Source: an uncultured Pseudomonadota bacterium | GTDB taxonomy: Bacteria > Myxococcota_A > UBA796 > SXON01 | Length of the DNA stretch: 64,000 nt | Direction of reading: 5' to 3' | NCBI GenBank assembly: GCA_903900265.1 | Contig: CAIUMM010000111.1 | Location: 62,001 to 126,000 of the forward strand | Shown here: positions 27,279 to 37,266 of the stretch, in pieces | Position numbering within the stretch: the stretch's first letter is position 1 | Layout of the letters: every line of letters starts with the position of its first letter | The notes under the pieces: model-generated | The model's input: only the letters and a program-made list of their open reading frames with translations | The model's database searches: none | Told to the model about the DNA's origin: nothing | Program-made: the position numbers and the translations under genes

Positions 27279-28826
27279 ATGCGCCCTCGCGGATCCCTGA
27301 TGCTGCTCCTCGCGCTCCTCGCCTGCCACGACACCACGATCAAGGTTGGCGGCGGAATTGACTCTCCGACCGGCGGAACCGACTCCACCGACACGGTCTC
27401 GGGCGACGACACCGCCACCGACGCGCCCCCGATCGCGTTGATCGCCGCGCTCGGCCCCGCCAGCGCCGGGAGCCCGCTCACGCTGGACGGCTCCGGCTCC
27501 TATGATCCCGACGGCGACGCGCTGACCGCATATGCGTGGGCCTGCGGGGACGGCCAGAACGCCACCGGATCCCGGGCGACGCTGACCTTCGCGGCCGGCG
27601 TCCAGACCTGCACCTTGCTCGTCACCGCCAACGGCGGCCTCACCGGCACCACCTCCGCCACGTTCACCGTCAGCGACGTCGCTGCGCCGCGCGCGAAGTG
27701 GACCGTGCTGGTGTTCATGAACGGCGACAACGACCTCGAGGAGTGGGCGCTCGGCGACATGAACGAGATGGAGCAGATCGGCTCGACCGACGAGGTGAAC
27801 TTCATCGTCCAGATCGATCGCAGCCCCGACTACTCGCGCCTCGATGGAGACTGGACCGGCACCCGCCGCTTCCGCGCCGAGGCCGACACCTCCACGCGCA
27901 GCATCGGCTCGCCGGTGCTCGAAGATCTCGGCGAGACCGACGCCGGGGATCCCCAGACGATCATCGACTTTGCGGAATGGGGAATCCAGCGGTTTCCCGC
28001 CGACCACTACATGCTGATCCTCTGGGATCACGGCTGGGGCTGGTCGATCCGCGCCGATGAAACCAGCGCGCTTCAAAAAGGCATCTCATGGGACGAATCG
28101 ACCAACTCAGACATCTCGCCGGCGGACGGTGAGCTGCTCCAAATCGTCGACGCCGTAGATGCGCGCATCGGCGGCAAGCTCGACGTGCTCGGGATGGACG
28201 CCTGCACGATGGCCAACTGGGAGATCGCCCAGCAGCTCCGCGATGACGTCAACGTCTACCTCGCGTCGCAGGACTACGAAGGCAGCGATGGCTACGACTA
28301 CACCGGGTTTTCCGACCTCACCGCCAACCCCTCGCTCGACGCCGCCGGGCTCGCGAGCTCGGTCGCGCTGCACTTCCATGAGATCCCCGACAGCACGATG
28401 GGCGCGATCGACCTCAGTCACATGGACGCGGTCACCGCAGGACTCAACAACGTCGCCGATGCGTTGCTCCAGAGCGAGGATCCCGCCGCGATGTTCACCC
28501 TCGCCGCAGCCGACGCGCAGGGCTTTGACGGCAGCCGCTCTACCGACCACGACCTCGCCGACATGCTCGACAAGCTCGCCGCGATGGACGCGACCGCAGA
28601 CGGGGCCGACCCCGCCACGGCGGCGATCGTCGCTGCAGCGCTCGACGCACGCAGCGCCCTCGATGACGCGATCATCGTCAACTACAATCAGGGCGGACGC
28701 GTGAAGGACGCCAACGGCCTGTCGCTCTACAGCCCGGTTCAAGGTAGGGTCGACAACAGCTGGTTTACCGCCACCTGGGCCGCCGAGACGACCTGGGGCG
28801 ACTTTCTGAAGGCAGCGAGAGGGCGT
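27279..28826 (+). CDS. Clostripain-type (C11) cysteine protease lipoprotein with PKD-like domain
   Basis: About 516 residues, ending at the stop at 28827-28829. The lipobox LLALLAC places the lipidated Cys at residue 16, followed by a Gly/Ser/Thr/Asp linker. Residues about 48-130 resemble a PKD domain (LDGSGSYDPDGDALTAYAWACGDG region). The C11 peptidase core begins WTVLVFMNGDNDLE; the catalytic dyad is H251 (LWDHGWGW) and C309 (MDACTMANWE). Clostripains cleave after basic residues and are often self-processed; specificity here is not predictable. It has AAGCAAGG before the ATG. The following gene starts within its stop codon (TGATG). Confidence 0.93.
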
Positions 28827-28828
28827 TG

Positions 28829-30388
28829 ATGGCGACCGGAATCGAGGACGCGCTGAGCGAGCAGACCCTGTCGGGGTTGCTGCGCCGTGCGGCCCACCTG
28901 TGGCCCCAGCAGCGCGCGCTCATCGACGAGCGACGGGTATGGACCTGGTCCGAGCTCGACGCCGAGGTGGATCAGGTCGCGTGCCTGTTCGAAGCCTGCG
29001 GCATCCAACCCGGCGATCCCATCGGGTTCTTGCTGGTGAAGCGAGCCGAGGTGGTGATCGGCTTTCTCGCCTGCGCGCGCATGGGCGCCGTGCAGGTGCC
29101 GGTCAACTTCAAGCTGCATCCCGATCAAGTCTCCGATCAGTTCACCACCGCCGGCATCCGCGCCGTCCTGACCGAGCCACAGCACGACGCGCTCCTCCGC
29201 CACCTGCTGCCGCTGCTGCCCGATCCTCGACAGATCATTCATCTCGACGCCCCGGCCCGCAACGGCAGCACCAGCTGGGCCAGTCATGCGGAGTATGTCG
29301 GCAAACGCTCGACGTTCGCGGACTCGCCGGACACCGTCTGCTACTACAACTACACGTCGGGCTCGACCGGGCGCCCCAAGGGCGCGAGCACGACGTCGCG
29401 GAACATCATCGTCAACGCGATCGCCACGTCTGAGGGCCTCGGCTTCCTGCCGGAAGACGTCTACATGGGCATGTTCAGCGTGTTCGCGCACCCGCACGAG
29501 CTGTTTCATCGGTCGCTGCTGTTCGGCGGCGCGTTCGTCGTGGTGGACTCGCTGAACCCGCGGATGGTGGCCGACGCCATCAACCAGCATGGGATCAGCT
29601 GGATGATGGGCGTGCCCAGCTTCTACGAGATGCTGTTGGACTACATCGAGTCCAGCGGCACGCGGCTGCCGACGCTGCGGGTGCTCGAGGCCGGCGGCGC
29701 CTACGTGGCTCCGGAGACCCTCCAACGCATGGAAGCTTCGTTCAACGCGCGCTTCCTGCCAGTCTGGGGATGCACCGAAGCCTCGGGCGTGGGCCTCGGC
29801 ATGCTCGCCGACGGGCCGCGGCGCTCCGGAAGCACCGGAAAGCCAATCCCCACCTACGATATCCGCATCGTGACCGAGTCCGGAGCCGAGGCCGCCCCCG
29901 GAGAGCCCGGCGAGCTGTGGATCCGCGGCCCCTCGGTGGTCTCGCACTACGTCAACATGCCCGGCGAGACGTCCGCGCAGTTTCAGGACGGCTGGTACGC
30001 GACCAGCGATCTGGTGACCCGCGACGAAGACGGCTTCGTCTACTTTACCGGACGTCGGTCAGAGATGCTGAAGATCGGCGGAATCCGCGTATTTCCGCTG
30101 GAGATCGAGCAGGTCATCCAGCAGCACCCGGAGGTGCGTGACGTCGTGGTCGTGCGCGCCGAAGAGCGGCTGCGCGGCGAGATCGCCCGCGCGATCGTCA
30201 CCACCCGCCCCGGATCTACGTTGAACGCCCGAAGCGTCCAAGCCTACTGCCGCGATCGCATGGCGTTGTATAAGGTCCCGCGCATCGTCGAGTTCTGGTC
30301 GGAGATCCCCAAGATCCCGAACGGAAAAATCGACAAGAAAGCGGTGATCGCCGCGCCGGTCAACCCCGAGCGCGACGACCGCCGATGA
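28829..30388 (+). CDS. AMP-forming acyl-CoA synthetase / adenylating enzyme
   Basis: 519 residues of the ANL superfamily. The phosphate loop YTSGSTGRPKG is at 175-185, the A5-like WGCTEASG segment follows, then the YATSDLVTRDEDGFVYFTGR hinge region (A7-A8) and the C-terminal catalytic lysine K500 in PNGKIDKK. Such enzymes activate a carboxylic acid as acyl-AMP and usually transfer it to CoA or a carrier protein; no carrier protein gene is nearby. The ATG at 28829 shares a base with the previous stop, and its own stop overlaps the next gene as ATGA, so it is tightly coupled to the acyltransferase. Confidence 0.93.
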   Translation: MATGIEDALSEQTLSGLLRRAAHLWPQQRALIDERRVWTWSELDAEVDQVACLFEACGIQPGDPIGFLLVKRAEVVIGFLACARMGAVQVPVNFKLHPDQVSDQFTTAGIRAVLTEPQHDALLRHLLPLLPDPRQIIHLDAPARNGSTSWASHAEYVGKRSTFADSPDTVCYYNYTSGSTGRPKGASTTSRNIIVNAIATSEGLGFLPEDVYMGMFSVFAHPHELFHRSLLFGGAFVVVDSLNPRMVADAINQHGISWMMGVPSFYEMLLDYIESSGTRLPTLRVLEAGGAYVAPETLQRMEASFNARFLPVWGCTEASGVGLGMLADGPRRSGSTGKPIPTYDIRIVTESGAEAAPGEPGELWIRGPSVVSHYVNMPGETSAQFQDGWYATSDLVTRDEDGFVYFTGRRSEMLKIGGIRVFPLEIEQVIQQHPEVRDVVVVRAEERLRGEIARAIVTTRPGSTLNARSVQAYCRDRMALYKVPRIVEFWSEIPKIPNGKIDKKAVIAAPVNPERDDRR

Positions 30389-31446
30389 AGCCGACCCAAA
30401 ACCCCGTGCTGTTGGCGAAAGACCTCGCGGGCCTCGGGCTGTACTACCCCGGGCAAAAGGCGCTGAACCTGCTCCCCCGCGCTGCGTTGGACGGGCTCGC
30501 TCGGCTGGGCGGCGGCGCGGTGCGACGCATGGGCGCGGAAGCGATGCGCGACGAGCTGCGGCGCAGTTTTGCAGGCCGGCCCTTACCGCGCAGCGAAGAC
30601 GCGGTCCTCAAAGACGCCTTCCGCCTCACGATGTACAACGAGCTTGAGGTGCTCCGCTACCCGTACCTGAGCCCGCGCACCATCCCCGAGGTGTGTGAGA
30701 TCGTCGGTCAAGAGCACCTCGACCGGGCGCGGCTGAAGGGAAAAGGCGCGATCATCCTCATCGGCCACTTCGGCGCGAACCAGATGATCATGCCCGCGTT
30801 GGGGCACGTGGGCTACACGATGAGCCAGCTCTCCGCGCCGCCGCCGGTGTGGGCGGAGATCCTCAAAGAGACGCGCACGACGCCGCTGTGGAAGAAAACC
30901 TTGGAGCGGCGCTGGGAGTTGGAGCAGCTGCTCCCCGTGCAGCACATCAACGTGTTCCGGTTCCTCCGGCCGGCCTTCGATTGCCTGCGCCGGAATGAAG
31001 TGCTCGGCCTCGCGTTTGACGGCGGCGGCGGCCAGAAGTGGGAGACGGTCGACTTTCTAGGACGCCGCGCCAACTTCTCGGTTCAACCCGTACAGATCTG
31101 GAAGAAGACCGGCGCTGCCCTGCTGCCCACCTACGTGCTGCGGATGCCCGGCGAGCGCCGCCACCGCGTCGTCATCGGCGAGGAGCTGCCGTGGCAGGGC
31201 TCTCCCCAAGCCAGCTTGCAAGCGATCGCCCGGGTCTTTGAGCAATGGGTGTGGCAATGGCCCGAGCACTACCTGCACTTTTTGCAGATGCGTCGCCGCG
31301 TGCGCGGCACCGACGTGTTCCCGATGTTTGATGACTACCCGCCGCTCCCGGGCGGCGGCATGACGGCGGACCAAGCCGACCAGCACCTGCGGCGCGCCGC
31401 CAATTGGGACAACGCTTCGCCGACACAAAGCGCCGCGCCCGGATAG
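30385..31446 (+). CDS. LpxL/HtrB-like acyltransferase with HX4Q motif
   Basis: 353 residues, resembling the lysophospholipid/Kdo-lipid A acyltransferase (LABLAT) family: segment IILIGHFGANQM (123-134), the FDGGGGQKWETVDFLGRRANFS region, the ALLPTYVLRMPG strand, and the C-terminal QWPEHYLHFLQMR like the usual W-x-W-x-R-R end. The catalytic motif normally HX4(D/E) reads H128-x4-Q133 here. Unlike LpxL it has no obvious N-terminal membrane anchor beyond a weak hydrophobic stretch. It overlaps the adenylating enzyme (ATGA), which suggests the two activate and transfer the same acyl group. Membrane-associated, probable lipid substrate. Confidence 0.88.
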   Translation: MKPTQNPVLLAKDLAGLGLYYPGQKALNLLPRAALDGLARLGGGAVRRMGAEAMRDELRRSFAGRPLPRSEDAVLKDAFRLTMYNELEVLRYPYLSPRTIPEVCEIVGQEHLDRARLKGKGAIILIGHFGANQMIMPALGHVGYTMSQLSAPPPVWAEILKETRTTPLWKKTLERRWELEQLLPVQHINVFRFLRPAFDCLRRNEVLGLAFDGGGGQKWETVDFLGRRANFSVQPVQIWKKTGAALLPTYVLRMPGERRHRVVIGEELPWQGSPQASLQAIARVFEQWVWQWPEHYLHFLQMRRRVRGTDVFPMFDDYPPLPGGGMTADQADQHLRRAANWDNASPTQSAAPG

Positions 31447-31473
31447 GCTGACTCGCCCGGGATAGTCCTCCAC

Positions 31474-32592
31474 GTGCGCGTACTCCACGTGACTCCGTAT
31501 TTTCCTCCGACGTGGGCGTACGGCGGCATCCCTCGGGTGGTCGTCGCCCTCGCGAGGGCACAGGTGCGCGCGGGCGCCGAGGTCCGCGTGTGGACCACCG
31601 ACGCCTACTCCAGCTCGGCCCGGGCCGACGTAGCGCCGGTGCGCACGCTCCACGGCATCGAGGTGCACACCAGCCGTCTGCTGTCCAACCGGCTCGCCTG
31701 GCAGCATCAGCTCTTTCTGCCCGAGGGCGCTCCGCCGCTCGATGCGGTCGACGTCGTGCATCTGCACGGTCACCGGCACCTGCTGAACGCGCGCGCCTTC
31801 CGGGACGCCAGCGCCCGCGGCATCCCGGTGGTGCAGACCCCGAACGGCACCTTGCCCCGCCACGAACGAAAGATCGGCGCCAAGCGCATCTGGGACGCCC
31901 TCATCGACGGCCACGTTCCGCAGCGCGTAGATGCGCTGGTCGCCACGAGTCGGGCGGAGGTGCGCGACTTCCTGCTGGCCGGCGTGGACGCCGCGCGCAT
32001 CCGTCGCATCCCCAACGGTCTGGAGCTCGAAGAGTTCTCCGAGCTTGCGCCGCGAGGCACGTTCCGGAAGGAGATGGGCTGGGGAGACGAGCCGATCGTC
32101 GCGTACTTGGGCCAGATCACGCCCCGTAAAGGCGTGGACCACCTCGTCGCAGCGTGCGCGCGGATCCCCGAGGCGCGCCTCGTGGTGGCCGGGAGCGCAC
32201 GAGGAATGAAGCTCCCCGCTGGAAACGCCCACTATCTGGGGACGCTCGAGGGCCAGCAACGGCTGCAGCTGCTCGTAGACGCCGACGTGCTGGTCTACGC
32301 TTCGGCGCGCGAGGTGTTCGGCTTGGTCCCGTTTGAAGGCCTGCTCTGCGGGGCTCCGGTCGTGGTCGGCGGGGACTGCGGCTGCGGCGAGATGATCGCC
32401 GAGTCCGGCGCCGGGCTGCTGGTCTCCCACGGCGATGTAAGCGCCCTCGCCGACGGCATACGCGCGCTGCTCACCGACCGCGCAAGCGCCCAAGGGATGG
32501 TGGCGCGGGGACAAGCGTGGGTGCGCGAGAACGCAGATGCCAACAGCGTGGCAGCGCGGTACCTCGCGCTCTACACGGAGCTGCTGCGTTGA
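31474..32592 (+). CDS. GT4-family glycosyltransferase
   Basis: 372 residues with a typical GT-B fold: N-terminal HVTPYFPPTWAYGG, RIPNGLELEEFSEL at about 174-188, the VAYLGQITPRKGVDHLV start of the C-terminal domain, and the donor-binding EVFGLVPFEGLLCGAPVV with its E-x7-E spacing. GT4 enzymes transfer sugars from nucleotide donors with retention of configuration. It starts at GTG 31474, 27 bases after the acyltransferase, and overlaps the next gene (TTGA). Probably part of a surface glycan or glycolipid pathway. Confidence 0.92.
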   Translation: MRVLHVTPYFPPTWAYGGIPRVVVALARAQVRAGAEVRVWTTDAYSSSARADVAPVRTLHGIEVHTSRLLSNRLAWQHQLFLPEGAPPLDAVDVVHLHGHRHLLNARAFRDASARGIPVVQTPNGTLPRHERKIGAKRIWDALIDGHVPQRVDALVATSRAEVRDFLLAGVDAARIRRIPNGLELEEFSELAPRGTFRKEMGWGDEPIVAYLGQITPRKGVDHLVAACARIPEARLVVAGSARGMKLPAGNAHYLGTLEGQQRLQLLVDADVLVYASAREVFGLVPFEGLLCGAPVVVGGDCGCGEMIAESGAGLLVSHGDVSALADGIRALLTDRASAQGMVARGQAWVRENADANSVAARYLALYTELLR

Positions 32593-34235
32593 AAACACGC
32601 GCGCTGATCGTCATCGCCTGCGCCGGGCTAGCGCTGCTGTGGAGCACCGGCCTGAACGCGCCTTTTGTCTACGACGACAAGGTTGAGGTGGTCGGCAACC
32701 CGACCATTCGCATCTTCAGCGAGTACAGCGCGATCCTGCTCTACAACGTGTCGCGGCCAGCGCTGATCGCGACCTACGCGCTGAATTGGTCCCTCGGCGG
32801 GCTGAACCCCATCGGCTACCACGCGCTGTCCATCGCGATTCACCTCGTGAACGTCGTGCTGGTGGGCCTGCTGCTGACCCGCCTGTCCACGCGGACCGGC
32901 GCGCAGACGGGCGCGCAGACAGGCGCGCAGACAGGCGCGCAGACAGGCGCACAGTGGCCCCCGTCGCTGGGATGGATGATCGCCGTGCTCTGGGGCGCGC
33001 ACCCGATGACCGTGCAGTGCGTGACCTACATCACCGGCCGGTCCGACGCCTTGTGCGCGACCTTCTGGCTCGCAGCCTCGCTCGCGTGGCTGAACGGTCG
33101 GCAACGCCAAACCCTCGTCTGGATCGCGGCCGCGCTGTGCACCAAGGAGCTCGCGGTGACGCTGCCGATCTGGCTGTACGTGCTGCGTCGTCCTACGAGG
33201 CCGGAGCGGCGCACGCTATCGTTCGCCGTCGGCTTGATCGCCGCGGGCGCAGCGGTGCGCGTCGCCGTGATGGGCTGGCCGTTCTTGCCCCCGCAACGTT
33301 CGTTTCCCGTGCAATGGGCGGCGCAGGGCGAAGTGACGGCGCGCTACCTCGGACTATGGCTGCTGCCGTACGGGCAAGCGATCTTGCACGACCCGGTGAT
33401 CGACGGCCCCCGCTTGATGGGGAGCGGCGCGCTGAGCCTGATCGCGACGGCGCTGACCGGACTGGCGCTGCGTTCAGGATGGCGAGCCCACCGGAGCAAC
33501 GCCGAAACACCGATGGTCGCGCTAGGATGGTTGCTCGTCGTAGGCTGGCTCGCGCCCAGCGGCGCGCTGCCGCTCAAAGAGCTGATGGCGGAGCACCGCG
33601 CCTATCTGATCGGCGTTCCGGTGCTCGCCGCGCTTGGCTACGGCTTGGTGCGGGCGCGGATGCTGGTGCCGGGGGTGGTGATGCTGCTCGCGATGTACAG
33701 CACGGTCACGGTGCTACAAAACTACCTCTGGAACAGTGAAGTTCGCCTTTGGAGCGCAGCGGCGCAGACCTACCCCGCGAGCGCGCTCACTCGGTTCGGC
33801 ATGGCCGACGCGCTGCGCTTCTCCCAGCAATGGACCGCGGCCGAGGCGCAGTATCGCACCGTGATCGCGATGGACCCGACCAACGAGGACGCAGCGATCA
33901 ACCTCGGTATTGTCCTCGCCGAACAGGGGCGCTCCGACGAGGCCCGCGCCCAGTGGGACGCGGTCGTGCTCGCCAACCGCGAATCGTGCAGCGCCCACAA
34001 CAACCTCGGCGCGCTCGCGGCGCGCACCGGGGACCGACTGCAGGCGATGAACGAGTACAACAGCGCCCTGCATTGGTGCCCGGGCGATCCGGTGGCGCTG
34101 GTCAACCTCGGCGACCTGTTCTGGGAGCGGGGCGACACGCAATCGGCGCGCAGCTACTACGAACGCTACCTCACGGTGCTCCCGCACGGCGCAGAGGCCG
34201 AGCGCGTCCGGCTGCGCAACGGCCCCGCCGAGTAG
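32589..34235 (+). CDS. TMTC-like membrane glycosyltransferase with TPR tail
   Basis: 548 residues. Translation starts at a TTG (32589) overlapping the glycosyltransferase stop; the resulting N-terminus is a membrane helix followed by FVYDDKVEVVGN, the acidic first-loop motif (D29-D30) of GT-C enzymes. About ten hydrophobic helices follow, including KELMAEHRAYL, like the conserved loop of TMTC/O-mannosyltransferases. Residues about 415-548 form TPR repeats (NEDAAINLGIVLAEQGRSDE and similar), probably outside the cytoplasm. TMTC proteins attach mannose to cadherins in eukaryotes; bacterial relatives have unknown acceptors. Contains five tandem T-G-A-Q repeats in a loop at 103-122. Confidence 0.85.
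   Translation: MKTRALIVIACAGLALLWSTGLNAPFVYDDKVEVVGNPTIRIFSEYSAILLYNVSRPALIATYALNWSLGGLNPIGYHALSIAIHLVNVVLVGLLLTRLSTRTGAQTGAQTGAQTGAQTGAQWPPSLGWMIAVLWGAHPMTVQCVTYITGRSDALCATFWLAASLAWLNGRQRQTLVWIAAALCTKELAVTLPIWLYVLRRPTRPERRTLSFAVGLIAAGAAVRVAVMGWPFLPPQRSFPVQWAAQGEVTARYLGLWLLPYGQAILHDPVIDGPRLMGSGALSLIATALTGLALRSGWRAHRSNAETPMVALGWLLVVGWLAPSGALPLKELMAEHRAYLIGVPVLAALGYGLVRARMLVPGVVMLLAMYSTVTVLQNYLWNSEVRLWSAAAQTYPASALTRFGMADALRFSQQWTAAEAQYRTVIAMDPTNEDAAINLGIVLAEQGRSDEARAQWDAVVLANRESCSAHNNLGALAARTGDRLQAMNEYNSALHWCPGDPVALVNLGDLFWERGDTQSARSYYERYLTVLPHGAEAERVRLRNGPAE
32895..32954 (+). repeat. Five tandem 12-base repeats coding T-G-A-Q
   Basis: Five copies of a 12-base unit (ACAGGCGCGCAG and single-base variants) lie in frame in the TMTC-like gene, in a loop between membrane helices. 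Two central copies are identical. Copy-number change would lengthen or shorten the loop without a frameshift. Confidence 0.93.
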
Positions 34236-34284
34236 GTCGCCCCTCCCGCGGGTGCACGGCGCGGCGCCCGGTTAGTCGCCGCCG

Positions 34285-35766
34285 ATGCTCCTCCCCCTCC
34301 TGCTCGCCTGCTCGACCCCGGACGCCGTCACCAAGCGGGCCGCAGCTTCGGGGGACAGCGCCTCCGACAGCGCTTCCGACAGCGGCACCGGCTCTGCGCA
34401 GGAGACCGCCGTCGTCTCCCACACCCGCGAGCTGCGCGCGCTCTACGTCGCCACGGTCTGGAACATCGACTGGCCCTCCAGCTACCGGGACGACGCGGCG
34501 TCCCAGCAGGCCGAGATCACCGCCCTGCTCGACCTATCCGCTACCGCCGGCATGAACGCCGTGGTGATCCAGGTGCGACCCGAAGGGGACGCCCTGTACC
34601 AATCCAGCATCGAGCCCTGGAGCCGTTGGTTGACAGGAACCCAGGGTGCAGACCCCGGCTACGATCCGCTGGACATCTGGATCTCCGAGGCGCACAGCCG
34701 CGGCATCGAGGTGCACGCGTGGATCAACCCCTTCCGCGCCAAGTCCGGGTCTGAGTCGATGTCCGGGCTGGTCGCCGGGCACATGGCGCACGACTTTCCC
34801 CAGTACGCGTACCCGTACGACGGAGACGTGTGGATGGACCCCGGCGCCGAGGCCGTGCACACGCGCGTCACCGAGGTGGTGACGGACCTGCTGCAGCACT
34901 ACGACCTCGATGGGGTGCACGTCGACGACTACTTCTACCCCTACCCAGGGTCCGAAGACTTCCCCGACGACGCCACCTACGCCGCGTATACCTCCTCGGG
35001 AGGCGCGCTCGCCCGGGACGACTGGCGCCGCGCGAACACCGCGCAGATGATCGAGGAGATCCACGACACCATCGCTGCGCAGGACCCCGCGGTGCGCTTC
35101 GGCGTGGCGCCGTTTGGCATCTGGCGCCCGGGGACCCCCTCGGGGATCACCGGCTTTGATGCCTATGATGGCTTGTACGCAGACCCGCTCGCTTGGTTGG
35201 ATTGGGTGGACTACCTCGCGCCTCAGCTCTACTGGGAGACCGAGAACAGCGGTCAGGAGTACGCCGTGCTCGCGGGCTGGTGGGACGCGCAGATGACCGA
35301 CGCGAACACGCTGATGCCCGCGAACAACCTGAGCGCCTACGCCACCACGTCGACCTGGACCCTCGACGAGTACGAGGCGCAGATCGACATCTCGCGCGAC
35401 CTGCCCCGCACCGGCGGCAACCTGTGGTATTCGGCGTCGCCGCTGATCGACGGCGCCGACGGGCTACTCGAGGCTTTCGCTGGGCGGTACTACCCCACGC
35501 CGGCGCTCCCGCCGCAGGTGCACGCGCTCGACGCGACCACAGAGCCGATGCCCACGCTGACGCTCAGCGGGCAGACGTTGTCGTGGGACGCGCGGGACGA
35601 CCGCCGGGCAGTCACCGTCTACGCGGAGTCCGGGGATGGCTGGATCCTCGACCGCATCGTGCCCGCCGAGCAAGGCAGCGTCGAGCTCGCGGCGGGACGA
35701 TGGGCGCTGGCGAGCGTCGGGCGCGGCGACATCGAGAGCCTCGGGGTCATCGTCACCGTCCCCTGA
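34285..35766 (+). CDS. GHL10-type glycoside hydrolase lipoprotein
   Basis: 493 residues, lipobox LLLAC (Cys9) and a Ser/Asp/Gly linker, then a GHL10 (DUF187) domain: ELRALYVATVWNIDWP at its start, NAVVIQVRPEGDALY, EVHAWINPFRA, the YDLDGVHVDDYFYP segment with paired aspartates that are candidate catalytic acids, and VDYLAPQLYWE. GHL10 proteins are related to amidohydrolase-like glycosidases acting on cell-surface or peptidoglycan-derived sugars (for example the denuded-glycan hydrolase DigH in E. coli). A short beta-sandwich follows at the C-terminus. Last gene of the plus-strand run, converging on guaB. Confidence 0.92.
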   Translation: MLLPLLLACSTPDAVTKRAAASGDSASDSASDSGTGSAQETAVVSHTRELRALYVATVWNIDWPSSYRDDAASQQAEITALLDLSATAGMNAVVIQVRPEGDALYQSSIEPWSRWLTGTQGADPGYDPLDIWISEAHSRGIEVHAWINPFRAKSGSESMSGLVAGHMAHDFPQYAYPYDGDVWMDPGAEAVHTRVTEVVTDLLQHYDLDGVHVDDYFYPYPGSEDFPDDATYAAYTSSGGALARDDWRRANTAQMIEEIHDTIAAQDPAVRFGVAPFGIWRPGTPSGITGFDAYDGLYADPLAWLDWVDYLAPQLYWETENSGQEYAVLAGWWDAQMTDANTLMPANNLSAYATTSTWTLDEYEAQIDISRDLPRTGGNLWYSASPLIDGADGLLEAFAGRYYPTPALPPQVHALDATTEPMPTLTLSGQTLSWDARDDRRAVTVYAESGDGWILDRIVPAEQGSVELAAGRWALASVGRGDIESLGVIVTVP

Positions 35767-35787
35767 CGGTGACGACGCGCGGCCGCG

Positions 35788-37263
35788 CTACTCCATCCGG
35801 TAGTTCGGGCTCTCTTTGGTGATGATCACGTCATGCACGTGACTCTCGCGGAGGCCAGCAGCGGTCATCCGCACGAAGCGCGCGTTGGCCTTCATCGCCG
35901 GGATGTCGGCCGAGCCGGTGTAGCCCATGCTCGCCTTCAAGCCGCCGACCAGCTGGTACACGGTGTCGCCCACCGGGCCCTTCGCGGGGACGCGCCCGAC
36001 GATGCCTTCGGGCACGAGCTTGCGCGTCTCGGCCTCGGGGTCGCCTACGTCATCCTGGAAGTACCGATCGGAGCTGCCGGCCTGCATCGCTTCGACCGAG
36101 CCCATGCCGCGGTAGTTCTTGTAGGATCGGCCTTGGTACAGCACCAGCTCACCCGGCGCCTCGTCGGTGCCGGCGAACAGCGAGCCGATCATCACCGCGT
36201 CGGCGCCCGCGGCGATGGCCTTGGCGACATCGCCCGAGAACTTGATGCCACCGTCGGCGATCACCGGGATGTTGTGCCGCTGCGCGACCTTTGCGCACTC
36301 GGCGATGGCGGTGAGCTGGGGAACGCCGACGCCCGCGACGACGCGCGTGGTGCAGATCGAACCGGGCCCGATCCCGACCTTCACGGCGTCCGCTCCGACG
36401 TCGATCAGCGCCTCGCAGGCGCCTTGAGTCGCGATGTTGCCGACGATGAGCCGCAAGTCCGGGTACCGCGCGCGCACCGCAGCGGCAGCGCGCAGCACGC
36501 CTTCGCTGTGGCCGTGCGCGGTGTCGATGACGATGACGTCGACGCCGGCTTCGACCAGCGCCGCGACGCGATCATCGCGGTCGCCGCCTACGCCCACGGC
36601 CGCACCGGCACGCAAGCGACCGTTCGGGTCACGCGCGGCCATCGGGTGCCGCGTGTGGGCCTCGACGTCCTTGAAGGTGATCAGCCCGCGCAGCACGCGG
36701 TCTCCGTCGACCACCAGTAGCTTCTCGACGCGGTGCTCCTGCATGAGATCGCGGGCGGCTTCCAGATCGGTGCCGGGCGCGCAGGTGATCAGGCCCTCGC
36801 CGGTCATCGCCTCGCCGACCGGCTTGTCGAGGTTGCGCTCGTACCGAAGGTCGCGGTTGGTGAGGATGCCGACCACGCGCCCATTGTCGAGGATCGGCAA
36901 GCCGTTGATGCCATGCTCGCGCATCAAGCTGCGAGCGGTGCGGAGCGTCTCCTTCGGGGACAGCGTGACCGGATCGAGGATCATGCCGGTCATCGCCTTC
37001 TTGACCCGGCGCACCTCGCGCGCTTGGGCGCTGATCGACAGGTTCTTGTGCAGGATCCCGATGCCGCCGAGCCGCGCCATCGCGATGCCCATGCTCGACT
37101 CGGTCACGGTGTCCATCGCCGAGCTCAAGAAAGGGACGTTGAGCGTGAGGTCGCGGCACAGCCGCGTAGACACGTTGGCATCCCGCGGCAAGATGAGCGA
37201 ATGCCCAGGTTGCAGAAGGACATCGTCAAAAGTGAGGGCGAGAGGAACTTCGTCGAGCAGCAT
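35788..37263 (-). CDS. guaB: IMP dehydrogenase
   Basis: Converts IMP to XMP with NAD+, the committed step of guanine nucleotide synthesis. 491 residues: TIM-barrel start [11 protein letters not shown], two CBS domains inserted at about 92-205 (allosteric nucleotide binding), the catalytic loop [11 protein letters not shown] with C304, then [18 protein letters not shown] and the [10 protein letters not shown] phosphate-binding loop. The ATG at 37263 lies directly downstream of a GC-rich hairpin that covers its ribosome-binding region. It follows arsS on the same strand after 56 bases. Confidence 0.97.
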   Translation of the reverse strand: MLLDEVPLALTFDDVLLQPGHSLILPRDANVSTRLCRDLTLNVPFLSSAMDTVTESSMGIAMARLGGIGILHKNLSISAQAREVRRVKKAMTGMILDPVTLSPKETLRTARSLMREHGINGLPILDNGRVVGILTNRDLRYERNLDKPVGEAMTGEGLITCAPGTDLEAARDLMQEHRVEKLLVVDGDRVLRGLITFKDVEAHTRHPMAARDPNGRLRAGAAVGVGGDRDDRVAALVEAGVDVIVIDTAHGHSEGVLRAAAAVRARYPDLRLIVGNIATQGACEALIDVGADAVKVGIGPGSICTTRVVAGVGVPQLTAIAECAKVAQRHNIPVIADGGIKFSGDVAKAIAAGADAVMIGSLFAGTDEAPGELVLYQGRSYKNYRGMGSVEAMQAGSSDRYFQDDVGDPEAETRKLVPEGIVGRVPAKGPVGDTVYQLVGGLKASMGYTGSADIPAMKANARFVRMTAAGLRESHVHDVIITKESPNYRME

Positions 37264-37266
37264 AGC

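Noticed and set aside
35777-35788. 12-base GC palindrome between the convergent GHL10 and guaB genes as a terminator
   Set aside because: It is a perfect palindrome without loop or T-run, so it is more likely chance GC-rich sequence than a terminator.
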